This document shows, in pieces, positions 22,925-39,700 of a stretch of 64,000 bases of DNA. The DNA lies in assembly GCA_015657535.1 (NCBI GenBank), contig JADHZB010001457.1, positions 1 through 64,000 on the forward strand. The letters run 5' to 3'. The notes beneath the pieces are model-generated. The model did no database searches. It was not told the origin of the DNA and saw only the letters and a program-made list of their open reading frames with translations. The DNA comes from Nephromyces sp. MM_2019. Its lineage: Eukaryota > Apicomplexa > Aconoidasida > Nephromycida. The stretch's first letter is position 1, and every line of letters begins with the position of its first letter. The position numbers and the translations under genes were made by a program.

Positions 22925-25900
22925 TTATTGCATGAGGCGCTCTGGCTCCCTAATACCTGCCCAAAGATGGGTTTTATTGTAATTTGTTGGTTGAACAGTA
23001 GATGAATTCTGCGCTCTTGCAATTTACGCCATTGATCAGCTGATTGAGCGAATGAGTTAAGCGCTAGGACTATTTATTATCTTGCGCACAAAGTACTTTT
23101 ATGGTGTTATTTGATATTATCTTGCTACGTATTCAGTTTGGGCACTGAAAACTCTTGGACTTAACTCAAATTTGGACCTTTGGTCACAATTTTGCCGGAT
23201 TTGTAAATCTTGCTCTAGCAAGTAGAAGGGGTCAAGCGGCAAAAATTGCGTGTTATAATATCATTATCAAAACACTCTAGCGTGTTATAATATCTTATCA
23301 CACGAATCCTGAGCAAAGTGACGAAAAATGATGCGTTGCTCAATCACTTTCCATCCATCGGATTGCGCATACCCCTCAATTTTGCAATAGTAACTACGTC
23401 AAAATGGTTCCGATGGATGGTAGACTCAGGTTCTCTGTCTTTGCTTGAAATTTGTAAAGTATCTTATTAAGGCTTATAACCGGCTCTTCTCCCAATTGGA
23501 ATTTAAATCAAGTGTTGAAAACTTTATTTAGCAGGCGTAAAATTGCATACAAGAGGTATTCGCGTGACCTGGAAACCTATTAGGTACGAGGAATCTCTAG
23601 TAAGGATAATACCGCCATCTTTCATAGTAGACATTGCAAACCGATCGTGGTAGCTGATGAAATGCTATCGCTAGTGGTGTGCTGATTGGATGTAATATCA
23701 GCGTTACAGGGGTCTCTATTTTCCCCGCAGGAAGTCTCCTTGAAAAGTAGCTGATTTTATATCCCCTCGCTATTATTGGCGTGAATCAGCAGCATACGTC
23801 TCCTATGCGTTACTTTTTACCTTTTGAATTGTTCTCAACGGTCTTACCTGAACTTATTACTCAAAAATGAACTCTAATGAGTGTCACGTCATATTCATAA
23901 CCTTGAAAGCTACACTGAATACCTGTCTGCCGCTTGTTCCGCCTGACACTAGAAATTTTTCCACAGTGACAACTTATCCAGGAATACGTTTGAGTATAGC
24001 GGAGACCCGCTCACACAATGATGAATATAGATTTTCAGGGTAGAAGCTCAGTTGTAGTACTCTATTATCCAAAAGCTTATCCGAGCATCATGTGCGGGAA
24101 ATTGCGGTACAGCACTTGCTACTAGTCACGCATTGCCAGCGCAGAAACAACCATTAATGCCAATAGTAGCGTCGATCGTCTTGGCTAATTAGATCTATCC
24201 GGCGGTTTCTCGCAAAAGAACTTATCAATGAAATATAGGCTGCAAAACCGAATGCTGTTCATAAAGTTCAGACGGTGTGTAGGCCCTTGAACTCGGTCTA
24301 TGATCGCAGCCATTGGCAGCAGAGAGATGTCTCTAAACCGTTTACTCTGCAGTCCGGCAGACAAGATGCCACTGCGGCCAAGTCAGGGTCTCCATTCGAA
24401 TAAAAGTCGCCAAGACGCCTAATGGGCATGCCACAGTTTTACCAGACTTTGTCGTACACACAAGACTGTTGGCCATGCAGAGATGCGGTCACCGACTGCA
24501 ACTCTCTGCCAGCTATTGAGCAGCCGATTCAGTGACCGTGGGTGCTCTCTTGGCAAGAGTCTGATTACTAAACGTGTGTTACTATGGGTGGAGAGCGAAG
24601 CACCCAGGCAGAAGGTTCATTTGTTATCTCTGTTATATGAATCTTCAAAGTTGCTTCCAATATATACAAAACATCCATGTCCTCTTCAAATTTCTTTGGC
24701 TTTTGCATAAAACCTACAACTATCCAGTCCCTAGTGTCGTGGTAGTACAGCAGATATGACTCATCCTAGATGGCGTATTTTCTTGGTGGTACAGAGATCA
24801 GATTCATTGTAGAGGGTCTATTTTTTTTGAGCAAGATACAGCATAATCTAGAGTCAGCAATCAAATTCTGTCAAGCCTTTTGATCTATAGGGTCTAACTA
24901 TTGAAGTTCTACTTCGGTACGGCGAAAGCGTAGAAGTTAGCCAATAACAATGAAATTCTGTGGTATTATTAGACACAGCGTCACTCGATCTTAGGAGTTC
25001 TTTTCATGAATTAGAACCAGGATTTATGCTAAACTGGCAGTTTCGAGAAGCATCCTGCCGCTAGCACCAAACTTACTAGTTTGCTGACATCATTCTGCGG
25101 TTTCAGCAGTGGTTACGAATGCCGCTCGACTCAAAAATCATAAGAATTTTAGATTATCTACGAGAATTACCTGCCTACAGCAAATTTATCCCGCACTTGA
25201 CTACCTATAAATCACAACCGTGAAGGAAATATAAGGCAGTAATGGATGCGTAAAGGCCTCAATTGAGTATCATGCAAATTGCATGGCCCTGAAGAAATTT
25301 TCTGCGAATGCAAGAAGCATATTTTCCGCCTCAAGATTTCAACAAGGGTATCCAATTAGTAGCATAAAAATGCACACATTTGCGAAAAAATAAGATTTTA
25401 CGTGGAAACTGACAGTATTAACGTGATGGCATGATCTGTACAAACTTCAGTAACTGCAATTCTCCGTGCTTATTCTGGGTCAAGACAAACTCAGCAAAGC
25501 TGCACAGCACAGCCACCGCACGGAATTCATAATTTTCTTGCGTAAATAAAAACAGAAGCACGCAAAACAAAGTCAGGGGACTCGTGTCTCGAGGCTCCTT
25601 AGGAGCTTTTTATTGAGAAGTTTCACTGCGTATATCCAGAAGACCCAAAAAAGGATATAGCACCATTTTCCAAACGAGGTAAAAAGTTCAGCGCTGTAGC
25701 TCCATTGTACTAACTATGAAGCAATGGTTCTAAATGAGTAGGCTGTAACGATTTTCTTAACTGAAGAAACACAACGATCAAACAGCAATGCGAGTGCATA
25801 GTCGCCTGTACAATAATATTACTACGTTTCACTTTATATGCACAAATGTCTTATAGCGTAAAATCTTCCAAAAACACTAGTAATACAGAGCGTGTGGTAA

Positions 25901-26309
25901 ATCAAAAAGCCTATACAATGAGCAACTCTAAACCGCTCATACCAGTACACCGAACTGACATGAAATGGGATTTGCGCGACAGCCCTCCTCGTGTCTAGAT
26001 TAAGGAGGCAAGTGGTGAGGGAAAGCACTACAGATGTCAAAATATTAGCAAAACTTAATCGCTTCTCACGTAGCTCTATCTACAGCGTCTAGTCACTTCG
26101 TTAAACCCCTCTTCACATTTTACACAGCCAGTAATGTACCGAGGAGTTTATTTACATAAAAATAAAGAGCAAAACTAATCAAATATCTTTTTTAAAGATG
26201 CTCTTCAAGCAATCAAGCCCTAAAGTTAAAAAACAAATTATTTTAAAAAACTATCTTTCACTCATACACCAGCCATAGTTTACTAATTTGAAGAATTAAA
26301 AAGGTTCTA
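22925..26309. other. Convergent intergenic region, no gene supported
   Basis: Lies between the 3' ends of the SART3-like and Rab6 genes. Open frames are all under 80 codons and look random. The only clear structure is the short direct repeat at 23248-23300. Confidence 0.6.
23248..23300 (+). repeat. Two copies of GCGTGTTATAATATC, 32 nt apart
   Basis: Copies at 23248 and 23280 share GCGTGTTATAATATC, then TTATCA with a two-base difference. Located about 320 nt after the SART3 stop codon. Function unknown. Confidence 0.65.
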
Positions 26310-28301
<1,992 letters not shown>

Positions 28302-29004
28302 TGCCGCAAAAAAGCTGTAAAACTGCAAAGAAAATAAACCTTGTGGCTCCACAGCCTGCAAAGTAGTAAAAATTTCCTTCGTTCCAGCTGTTTGATGACA
28401 TACAAGTCAGTGCAGGTACACTAAGTGGGCATTTTAAGATAAATACGTTTTATTTGGACAGTTTTGTTTTATTACCTGGAGTTCTTTGAAGCAATGCGGG
28501 AAAAAGGCGAGAGCGCGTGTTTATTATTCTCACTGAAAACCTGAGAAAACAAGACTAGACCTTCAAAAAGTAGAAAATTCGCTTCACATATATAGTGGGT
28601 GCTGTTTCCTATAACCTAGCGAAATAACAAGTATCCCTCATAGACTACTTAATTCCTACCTCTGGTCGTATCGTCATGTGGTAAAAACATCACCAGGGCA
28701 TTATGATGATCAGACAACGCCACTACCTCTCAATAACTAGAAGTCTGTGTATTCAGCCACTCCCACTTTTTACAGGCCGGGACGGTTTCATGAAAGTTCC
28801 GCTCTGCACTTCTTGTAAGTATGGCGCTTCGTGTCGCAAGCATCTAATCGGCTAATGATACGTAGGATAGACATTGTTAAACATACAGATGAATCCCCCA
28901 TTGGTGCTTTGGTGGAATCATAGGAAGACGCAATTGAGCCTTCTTGCCCAAATGCCACGTTTGCTAGGCTGCGGGGGTACACAAGTTTAAAAAGCAGCCA
29001 ATTT

Positions 29005-29075
29005 AGGCGTGCAGCACACGCCTGGCAGTCTTGCCGACGGCGGCGTACCTGCCGGTTCTAGGCCGGTGTACCCGA
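29005..29075. other. GC-rich cluster of short hairpins
   Basis: Three adjacent inverted repeats in an AT-rich neighbourhood: AGGCGTG/CACGCCT with a 5-nt loop (29005-29023), GGCA/TGCC (29024-29035), and GTACCTGCCGG...CCGGTGTAC (about 29046-29071). It could be a structured RNA, a promoter element or chance. It lies about 700 nt upstream of Rab6. It does not fold as a tRNA by eye. Confidence 0.45.
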
Positions 29076-32000
29076 AATAGAAAATTGGTTACGTGGACCC
29101 TCATCGCGAATCTGTAATATAAGTCAAGAGCGTAATTCTCTTGTAGTAACATGCTTTTGAATCTTGTTGATAGCTATGTTTATAATTTCTGATGCAAGAT
29201 TTTGTATTGGAACATTACTTGCAAAACTTTTTAGAAAGGCTATTGCTTTAAAAATTCTAGTTATCTGGAACACATAGGAGACTTTCCTATATCTCTTCAA
29301 AAACATGAAAAATAGAGCATCAGTGGCAGTGCGTTTTCCTTTCCCAAATGACTAGGCTCAGAGCCATTTGATGCACTTTTTTCCAAGAAAATACCAAATA
29401 GGGGCACTCCTCGGAGAGAACAAGCCTTCAATTTGCACTTAATGTATCGACAATGGCTCCACCGCCATACACTTCTTGGAGCATAGTTCGTTGAGACACG
29501 TCTTTTTTCCGGTAATAACTTTAGTCAATTAACGGTTAACGCCACTCCTTCCCCTGATTGTCAATTATTCAAAGATGCACAGGAATATTCGTTAACGTTG
29601 TACACAGTTAATGACATAGCTCACGATACTGGATTTTTCTAAAGTATGCGACAAAATAGCATAGTCCATGCCTATTTTTTGAAAGGCTTAGGAAAACCGT
29701 TAAAAGCCGGTCTCCGGTTCACTCTACCGCATTTCAATTCTAATGATCACCTTTTCCCTTGATAAATTATACAAAATCAACGATATTTGCTTGGTTAAAA
29801 GCATGCGTGATAGAGAGCTGAATTGATAGCTTACGAGCAGCCCCAGGGTATCAATTGAAAATTATGCATGCTATTGCAATTTTTCTGCTCAGCTAGCAAA
29901 ACCTCGAGTAATTACGAAATTACCCGTCTTGTCAAAACTTAGGCATAAGTCAGACAAGGTACGATAAAGGTTTGGAAAAAGAAAATCCCGGCTATTCTTG
30001 TCTGATAACACGCAAGTTGTCCCTTTCAGTTCACCTGAACTCCTTCACACATATATGCTTCGTCTAACTAGAAACGATAAATATGCCAGTTAGCCACTTA
30101 CAGCCACGACAAAATCGAGTCCAAGCTACCGAGTGAAGAATTGACTTGTATTTTGCTATCTTTTTCAGTGGGACTCATATTGCAAAAAGCCGTACAATAT
30201 TCCTTCTCAAGCGTATCTCGAACTAGCATGTACTGATGTGCTGGCTTCAGTCCCTAATAAATCTAGCCATAAAGCAAATATCAATTTCCTGAACTCAAGT
30301 TGCCGGATCTTTCTAAGCTGCTGTTGCCACGCCTGCACGAACCTTAGTGCCGGTTCACATTTTCAAACCAGTAGCTCATTATACAACACGCCGCAAGAGC
30401 AAATTGCCATATTAATGTATCTTAGAATTACACCTTATACTACACCGTGAGATACATCATGCGCATCATGAAAGTATACTGAAATTTTGAGGGTGAAACC
30501 TCATTTGGTCTTGTGGTTGAGCGTGCTCCCTTGCTTTGTGAGAAAATTGCTATCCCGACAAGTTTTCCATGAGGCGCTTCATTTTTGATCTTAGCATGGA
30601 TATACATGTGTTAGTCACCGTTGTATAGTCAATTTTCCATGTGTGGGCTTTGAGTTTTATTAACCAGCTCACCATCGAACTAGATACCTCCAATGCTTGA
30701 GAAAAATAATATCCATGAATCTGTACGACTTTCTTTATTACTGGTGCAAAGTTATGCCAGCGAGAAAGTTCGTCAAACTGAAATGCTGGAGTACAGCATT
30801 ATCTGTACTAACGGTACAAATTTGACATTTCTATTGAGTACGTTAGAATATGCATTGCACAACTTAAAGCCAATAAATGCGGAAAAGGAAAGCGAACGAA
30901 AATTTTTAGATACAAAATTGGATGCTTCAGTTTGTACTGTCGGCCGCTTTGCCGTTTCGCAAGTGAGTGCAATTCCATGAATCACTTGCGATAAGTGAAC
31001 CCCAAACAATTTTAATGGGGCTCCTTCAGAAGTGTTTTTAACAGAAACTACTATATACATAATCAAAAAGCTAAAAATATTAGTGTCGCTAGCAATAAGT
31101 TTGACTTCTTGATATTGAAAATAGCACTAGAATTCCTGACCCTCCCACATATCAACTCCACATCAACAAGTGTTTCAAGTACCGGGACCATTCTTCACAT
31201 GGCGAGTGGAACACCGGTGTCCTTGTGGATATTTCGTGATGCTGACTTCTAGTGATGCTTCAAGCAGGCGTCGAATGCTTAGCTTTTCCCAAAAAAACTT
31301 GCAAGGGCAGTCATCGTGCATCCTGCACTTCAACATAGCTATGGCACTGTAGGCCTTAAAGCGTCAATCACAATAATAGATGTTGATGCTATAAAATCTC
31401 CTACTATATACACTATTGCTTGATTTTTTTAATTTCAAAGAATCCATAATAAGTTGTATCATCTTCACTTTTATCTATAAATTTTGCGCCCTCTGGACGG
31501 AAGCTACGCTCTTAAGTGTTGGATTTTATAGAAATTTGAGCATGTGTGCAATACTAGGGCCATAGGAAACTCTCGAAAAAAAAACGAGGGTGTATACCAT
31601 GCGGCCTCAACAACGAGACAGCTGAAAACTGTTGCTTTTACATAATAATACCTAAGATATTAGCGGTTTGTGACTCAATACGGCTCATAATTCAAACTGT
31701 CGTGACAATCCAACAGAGAAGCAGGCAATAAAACGTCAAACCGATACTAAATGTGAAACTTTATCGTGGATGATTATCTTTTTCCTACTAAACTACATGG
31801 CTGCTCATCATGTAGGTGTACACCCTTTTTAGGTACCTGCAGTTTAGTCGTTTCGATACAGCAAGAAATGACTTGTGACCGAATATTTCGAGGTACTTTT
31901 CTTGTTTTGGTTTAGTTTTTATCTCTTCTGCAAGGTCCAGGGAAGTAGAAACTTGCAGTCTTCGCATTTCCTACCAGCTCTAGATTTCATTAAGCTCTAT

Positions 32001-32507
32001 CTCTTTGCTTTGATAGCCAGTGCATGATGACGTTCACTCCTGGAGAAAATTGAACTTTCCCAGCAGTCCGTCGCCTTACTATCTTCGTAAAATCATACAG
32101 GTTCACCGGTAGCGTGTAGCTTTGTTCTATTACAAGCGAGTTACCCAGGTAAGCCAGCCTCCTCCTCTGGGTCTTATAACTTCTTAACCTCCAAATAAAT
32201 ACATTTACAGATAAAATTCAATACTTTGCCAACCTTTTTTTAATGAAATATATTCACCCACGACATACAAAGTATAATGTAGTACTTATCCAGAATTGAA
32301 AAATATTTTAATTCATTACTTCTTACAAAATGAACCATATATCCCAACTAAAGATTCATTGATTCTGTTTAATCATCTTAAAAACTATGAAAAGTAGAAC
32401 TTGTGAAATATCCAAACCATCCTTACTGAAATATAAAACAAATCGCACTTTTTATTCCATCATATTCCCTTTTTCAACCCGCGTGTCTGGTGATGACTTA
32501 AACGGCG

Positions 32508-32705
32508 TTGCCTACAGCACACACACAATACACACACAGAGGTACTGACACACATAGAGGTACACGCACTGGCACACACACACACACATAAAGAGGTACA
32601 CACACACCAACACACACACTAACACGCACACACACACACTGACACACACACACACACTAACACGCGTACGGACATACTGACACACACCATCACACACACA
32701 CGCTC
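32508..32705 (+). repeat. CA microsatellite with interspersed AGAGGTAC units
   Basis: About 200 nt of (CA)n broken by AGAGGTAC (three copies), CACTGGCACAC and CACACTGACACAC units. The reverse-strand open frames across it are low-complexity Cys/Val and are artefacts. Confidence 0.85.
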
Positions 32706-33793
32706 TTCGCAAGTCAATCCGGTTTCACCATACGCGTCTCTGGAGGTGGCTTCCAACCTCGTCAACGACTCCCCTGTGTGCGCGGGTCCGCGAGTATTAC
32801 ATTCTCTTGTTGGCAGGGTGTAGTTTTTAAAACATCTGGGAGTAGTAGCTCTGTTGGTGCGCACGCACACTCAAAGTATGTAGTATGACCGGCGCCCCAG
32901 TGAAGTTTTGCTTTGCAAAAAACTTGCTTATCAGCTTACACACGGGGGCATGTGGGAAGCTTAGGGTCATTTTGTTTCCGCCTTATAGCAGCGGTGGTAC
33001 ACAAGGCATAATATGAAGGTCCTACAAAATTTGTTAAGGAATGTTCCAGCAGTTCGGTTTCTGCAAAAAAGTCATAGTCTTTTGCTTGTATGTGGCACGA
33101 TGAGGGGTAAATCCCCGCGTTTCAACTCCTGCAAACGCTTTACACGGAGAGACATGCCTCTGTCAAAGCATTTTCTTCACTAGACGCACACACGGAGCTC
33201 AAGTCTTCAAGTTTATTCCCATTTTCACTAGTTTTAATATCTGAGATGCGGGAAATGGAGCAGCTTAATGAATAGCTCATGACTTTCCTTTTATTCTTTC
33301 AGCGTTACTTTTGGCTTGTGTGCAAAAATCGTATTCTTACCCTTTCTAGTAGTAGGTGCCGATACCATTTCTAAATGGTAGTGTTGCTCCGAGCGTAAGA
33401 GCGCTTTTTTGTTATATCCTCTTTTTATTTGTGGAAGGCACTGGGGAACTCAGTGCAAAATCGAGTCTGGTATGTCTTCAATGCTAGTCTGATTTTATGA
33501 AGCAGAAGAGGGTTTTTTTCTTTTCGCTGGGCTTTGTGTGTGGTAATAGGTTTGTTTTCTTCGAGTATTGCAACTCTGGAGCATCTAGCGTTTTCTGGTA
33601 AAGCTGATTTCTTCATGATGAAGTTTTTGGGGTTTGCCTTTTGGCTGCTTAGGTTGGAGGGAATTTCTTTCTTAATTTTGATATGAAGGGGGTTTTTTTT
33701 GCGTTAAAATAATCGAAAAAGGAGTGCTGGTTTTTTCACGTCGATGATACAGGAAAAATCTTTGACATTTTTTATTTCAGCTTGTAGGTGAAG

Positions 33794-36700
33794 ATGCCTC
33801 AGCACCAGCCTAGCAGCTCGTTGGAGCCTCCGCCTGCCAGGCAACTTCGAGCACGTCCTATTGACGTGAACAAAAAGCTGTGCATTATTCGATCGCTTAG
33901 CGATATCCAGAAATTCTCGGTTCGAAATTATTTTTTGTTCTAAAAAATTAGCATATTTGTGAGACGAAGTAGCTTAGAGGAGGTAGCTACCCATTTTTAC
34001 TGGAAATTTATTAAAAATTTTAATGCTCACAATCTTTTTTAAAATTAAGCGTAAATTTGAGAGTTATTTGATGTGTTTGTGAATAAAAGCTATAAAAGAA
34101 CCTCCCAATCGTGTAATTTTTATCTTACTTATAACCGAAAAGTATAAACATAGGCTCACAGTAGCATTGACTGTAGTGGTTGCTCGGTTTTTTTTGGGAA
34201 AAAAAAATGGGAATTATCCGCTATTCTATAAAAAAACTGCTCTCCCGGTTCATTTTTGTTCTTCTTCATCATTTTTTATCTTTTTCAGAAGAAATAAAGC
34301 GTATAAGTAAAAAACTCCTTAGCGGTACTTGTGAAGATGCGAGTTTTTTCTTATGAATATGTTTTTTAAAAGCCAATGATGCTGATTATTTTGAGGATTA
34401 CATGGTTTTGCTCACAATATTTTACTTGATATGATAGAAAGTGTTTAACTTTACAAAAAATGGTAATATGATGTTTTCTCTGTAGCAATTGCTTCAATTG
34501 GTGACTTTTGGATGAGATTTTGCAATGCGTGTTGATTACTTTAATGCATTTTTTTTTTCATGTGAATATGACGCATCAAGAAACTTTTATAGAGAAGCTT
34601 AGTGTGCTATGAAGGAAAAATTTAAGAAGATGGTGTCGTATACACACACTCTGAAAAGTAGTTTTGATGGAAGAAGGTTGAGAGTGACTTGATCAAAAGA
34701 GTTCTATGCACAAAGTTTAACTCCTTCAACACTACTGATTTGAGCGAATTGCTGTTTCGCCAGAGTATAGGGAATTTTCCAGTCTTTTAATAGCGTAAAT
34801 TGGATTTTTTGCTCTATTTTCACTGCTTTTCTTCATTTGCATCGTTGATAAAGGGCATTTTTGCTCTATTTGTGCTGCTTTCTGGCAGTTTTATTCCTGT
34901 TTTCTTGGCTGCTTTGTTGCTTTATCAAACATTTTCCTTCAACGTAAAAAACGCGTTTTCACAGGAAGGAGAGCATGGAATTCGTGTCGATCCAGTTTCG
35001 TTGGGTTTTCTTTCCAACGGGGATTTTGTAATGGAGAATTTCAATGAAATCACCAAGACCAAAGAGAAGAACATTGCAATCCCAAAAGTTCAGTTTTGGA
35101 AGGAAAACACCCAATCCTTGTTCAAATATGAAAAACCCGATCATTTCATCAGATACGAGACCCATAAAGACCAGTAAGGCCTTGCAAAAGTGACGAAAAA
35201 AACGCATCGTAACATCGTCTGGGCGTTAAAAAAAGAGAAAATTGTGTGGGGATTTCAAGCTTTTTATCGCTGATGGAGCGACTTTTGTTGTAGATGCACA
35301 TATTTGGAGGAAAATTTGGGTGTTTTCATGCCTTTAACAACCGATTTAATGCTTTTTTCAGCTATTAGAGACTTTGTGTGTATTTTCCACATGAAAAGCA
35401 CTAAAAATTATCTATAACACAGTTAAATACGATAATGTGTGCGAATGCTAATACAACGATTTATCCCATAGGCAAACTCTAGTTTTGAGTGTATGTACGC
35501 CGAGATACAGTGGCAGAAACTCGACTTGTAGATTAAGAAAATAGTAACAGCACGTTTACTCTGGAATACTACTGCCATGCTTTGAAGTTAGCCTAGTGTG
35601 GTATGAAGTGATGCTCTGTAGCACACAGTTTACGCTCCTATTTATTGGTATAAGCTATTTCGCAGCGACTTTGTTGGTTTCACATGCCTCATTGAAGCTT
35701 TTCTTCTAAACCTGCTTCACAGTAAATTGAGATTGCCATTCAAAGGCAGAAAAACCCTCAAAAAATTGGACTTCCAGTGTTTTTAGGGAAGGCTTAAGTA
35801 AAAATCCAAAAAGGCGTATGTTTTGCTTGATATTAGCTTTCTTTGAAGGAGTAGGAGGAAGCAAAATTGTAGTTCTTTATTCAAATGTTTTTTGCTAGAT
35901 GTTAGGGGTTGGGGAAGGCTGTATTTGCTCGACTACTTCCTCCTCTGCGGTTTTTTTGAGGATTTTAGTGAGCTTTTTTATGAGATTTTGTGAGGTTTTG
36001 GGGTGGATTAGGAGGAAGCGAAAAGTCTTTTTATTGAACTTTTAAACTCTATGTTAATAATACTTGCATTTTTGCCAAAAGCATAAAAAACTATGTATTA
36101 AAGGGAAAAAATCAAAGGTTTTTGTCCAAGTGCAGGTAATCGCTATACTTACCGTAAGTTTAACACAACACAAATGTTGAAGGATATTTTTTTTCTCTTT
36201 TTGAGACTTTCTTAACTGAACTTTCATTCAATTTTGTGGAATTTCAGCGAATCTTCATCTTTTTCCTTCTTCGAGAATGTTGTGCTTGATATTGTACTAT
36301 GAGAATGTGAGCAAGATGTGTGTGTGATAATATTTGGTGTGTTTTCTGCGTTGAATATGTAAATGATAGGCACGCCTACAAAAGTTTGCGTATATCCATT
36401 TCATTACACACACGCTCACACACACACCACCCTTTTTCAAATCGAAAAGCAGCAGAAAATCCCTTGTTTTTGGTAATATGCAGTTCTGTTCACTCTTTCT
36501 TGGTTTTTTCAGCGTCAGTGGGGAATATCTAGATGATGGTTCCATCATACACTTCTTCATACTGAGAGAGGATGAGAAATTCTTACGAGAATTGAACAAG
36601 CAATGCATGGCTCTGAATATGAATAGCCGACCTCTAATTTCTGAGGTAAGAGCGTGTATGCATTCTTTGAAATGACGAAAGTTTTGTAGTTTCAATCCAC

Positions 36701-39700
36701 ATGGTGGTTTTTTCTTTGAAGTCTTCATTTGTGTGTGTGTAAGTTTTTATGAAATTATTTATTGGTTTATTGTTGCACACCTTGTGCGCATGCGTGTGTG
36801 TATATTGATTTTTTCAAAGTTTCGCTCCTCAATTCTCGCACACACGCTTTTTTTTTTCAAAATTTCACCAGTTTACTCTTGCACTTCTTTAGAAACAAAA
36901 AATCCTCCAAATTAGCTTTGTTTTGTGGTTGCTATTCCTCCTTTTCATACCAAAAATTTGGATTTTATCGGGTTTTCATTGATTTCGTATTTTTTGTGCT
37001 TTTGCAAAGTTGCTCCTTGAAGCTTTTGAATGTTCATCCACTGCCTCTCGCAGATGGAGTTTTGCAAGATGATTGATACTTTTGAGAAGGAATCTGGAAA
37101 GTCTGGCGATTCTGCAGGAGAGATCTGTTTCGATGAAGGTAAAATACTTTTAACTCAGTTAGCGAGAGTTTCCTTCGATTTTCTGCCTCTTTACCTTGTT
37201 TTTATATGCAAAGTGACAGATTTTATATCTTTTTTCTCCAGAATTTGATATTCTTCCCATCAAAAACCTTTTTTTTAATGTTTTAAAAGAGGTTTTTTTT
37301 TTTTCCGCCATTTATGAGGAAGGAAGCTCCTGGTGTGTGAGAAAATAGCAATGCATATTGAATAGGAAGTTTGAGGGCTTTCTTTGGCTTTTTCTGGCTT
37401 GAAGATGATGTCAAATGAATGGGATAATGTAGATTTTCTATGGAAGTTATGTATGTGATGGAGCGTCTTATTTGAATGCTTAAATTCTGCAAATTTGATG
37501 TTTATTTGTGGAATTTTTCGCTTATTATAAATGCAATGTTTTCTCCAATGTATTTGTGGTATGCAATCTTACTTGATAATATGTTTGAGAAGATGAGATC
37601 TCTGATAAATTTAGTACACCATTGGGTTAACTGCTACTTTGTTGTCGATTATCGGTGTTTATGTGATGACGGTGCTGAAAAATTTCTCTTTTGTGATTAT
37701 GATTTGTTTTTATTGATGAATGATGTGATTATATCAAGTGTAAATCTGTGTGTGTGTGTGAATCAAGTATTCCTACGCACCATTCTCATCCTATCGTGCC
37801 AGCTTTTGAATTTGGTAAACTTACGCGTTTTTCCCTCAAAATTTTGATAAATTTACAGCGTATAAAGGCGATTTCATATATTTTAAAAGAGGAGAAATTA
37901 AAGCTCACACACTTCATCACACTGTCTTTTTCTTGCGAACGCACAAGATGTGTTTTGCTTTGATTGATATAAAAGAAGGAAAGGGTGCATTACTTTCTTG
38001 ATGAAATTTGCCCGTCTTTTTGAGTATAATTCAATGAAAAAAGGGGTTTTCTATGAAATTCCATTGGTAAATAGATGAACTTGTGTGTGATGAGGTATTC
38101 TATAGAAAGCTAGGTGTTTATTAAAAGGATCTTTTTCGCATCAAGAAAGCTAGTTTTTAAGAAGAAAAAGAAGAATTTAGAGGGGGAAATTGAAGTATTT
38201 TGGAAAGAAAGTTTCCAAAATACTGGAATAGACGTTGGGTAGGAGAAAATTTGTGAAGAATAGAATGTAATACATGAATTGAACTGACACACACACACAA
38301 AGAGGTACACACACACGCACACACAAACCAGCTCTTATACCTGAAAAGCAGTTTTATTAAAATGATGCTCAAAATGAAGAAGAGATGAGTATTTTCAGCT
38401 TTTTTTGCGAGAAAGGCGTGTATTTTTTGGAAGATGAAGATGGAAAATAATATCTTCACTTTCAAATATTTCATGATTTCTCTTATTTACTGTTGACTTT
38501 GCAATAGCAGTAACTGAACTGTTTATGTGTGGGTGTGTGGGTAAACTGATGTACATAGTGCTGAAGCAAATAATAAGCAAATAACGTTAATTTCTGATGA
38601 TTGACTTACACTCTTCTTTTGGACTTGCAGCCTTGAAAACGAAGGAAATGCTAGGTTTTAGCATGCCTTCTCATATCGTTAAGGAGATTTACAACGTAAG
38701 AAGTATGACGCTGTAATTGGATGTATTTTTGCCGTTAATTTGTATGAAAGTACCTTTTGTATGGTTGATTTCCAGTTTCTGCTTTTTTTTGCTTCTATTC
38801 GAATAAAATCTGGGAAAATGCAACGTTTTTTCACCATAAAATCTCTTTTTTTCCTCTGTTTTTCTCTATATTTAAGGATGATAAACAATATTTTACCACA
38901 ATCATTTCCTCATGCATTAGATGTTTATAAGATGCGAATTTCTTTTGAAGAGAAACGTCTTGTGTGTGCTTTGTATACAAAACTATCCGAATTTTTCATA
39001 TTAAGAAGTGCATCAATGTAAAAATCTGAGTTTTTGCAAGCTTTATATACATCTTCTTAGATGTTTTAGTGGATGGCATGTCCCTGTGTGCGAACTCGTA
39101 TAGCTGTATTTTCCTTCCGACAGACTAGTTTGATAAATGCTTTCAAAAAACTAATATAAAACTGCAATGTTAGTAGTTTTTGTTAAAGTAAGATATCTTT
39201 ACTACTTACTCGATCTACCTAAACTGTTACATCCTCCTTGTGTGTGCGTACTCAACTAGCCTTTGTGTAGCTGGGAGATTTGTCATGTTTGACAGTTTAA
39301 TTGATGCTCTGTGAGTCTCTATGTTTTTAGTATTCATACACAGTCTATCTTCACCTTCTCTTTAAAAGGAGTTTGTGGGTACTCACGCTACACACACTGC
39401 TCTGCTTTTCACAAATGCTACTTTGCTCAACTTTTCACACACACACTGCAAAAATTTTTCAGCACTGGAAAGAGCGTAGGGCTACACTAGGTCGCTCATT
39501 GATTAGGATGTTTTGGGCTCAAACACACATTCATGATACGAGCCCCTTCGCTGTATTTCGTCCAAGGACGAAGGATAAGATGACTCTTCGTCGTCCAAAG
39601 AGAAATCAGGGGGAAGTTGTACAGAAATTGGAGAGTTTAGTCGATGAATTCAAGAAGGTGAGATTTTATGTTTTGATGCGGATTTTGTGTGAAGAAAAGG

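Larger units (their letters stand above)
28302..33793. other. 5.5-kb divergent intergenic region, no gene supported
   Basis: Lies between the start codons of Rab6 (minus) and EPL1 (plus). Contains a hairpin cluster at 29005-29080 and a CA microsatellite at 32508-32705. The longest non-repeat frame (30693-30980, 95 codons, plus) has no recognisable similarity or convincing splice partners. This stretch should hold two promoters and any non-coding 5' exons, and is the largest unexplained region of the window. Confidence 0.5.

Noticed and set aside
30693..30980. 95-codon plus-strand frame in the Rab6-EPL1 gap
   Set aside because: Amino-acid composition is not obviously low-complexity, but I found no family match, no linked exons, and a similar-length frame on the other strand.
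34800..34964. N-terminal part of the 125-codon frame 34800-35177
   Set aside because: Hydrophobic T-rich intron sequence. The EPL1 exon begins at the TTTTCACAG acceptor at 34965.
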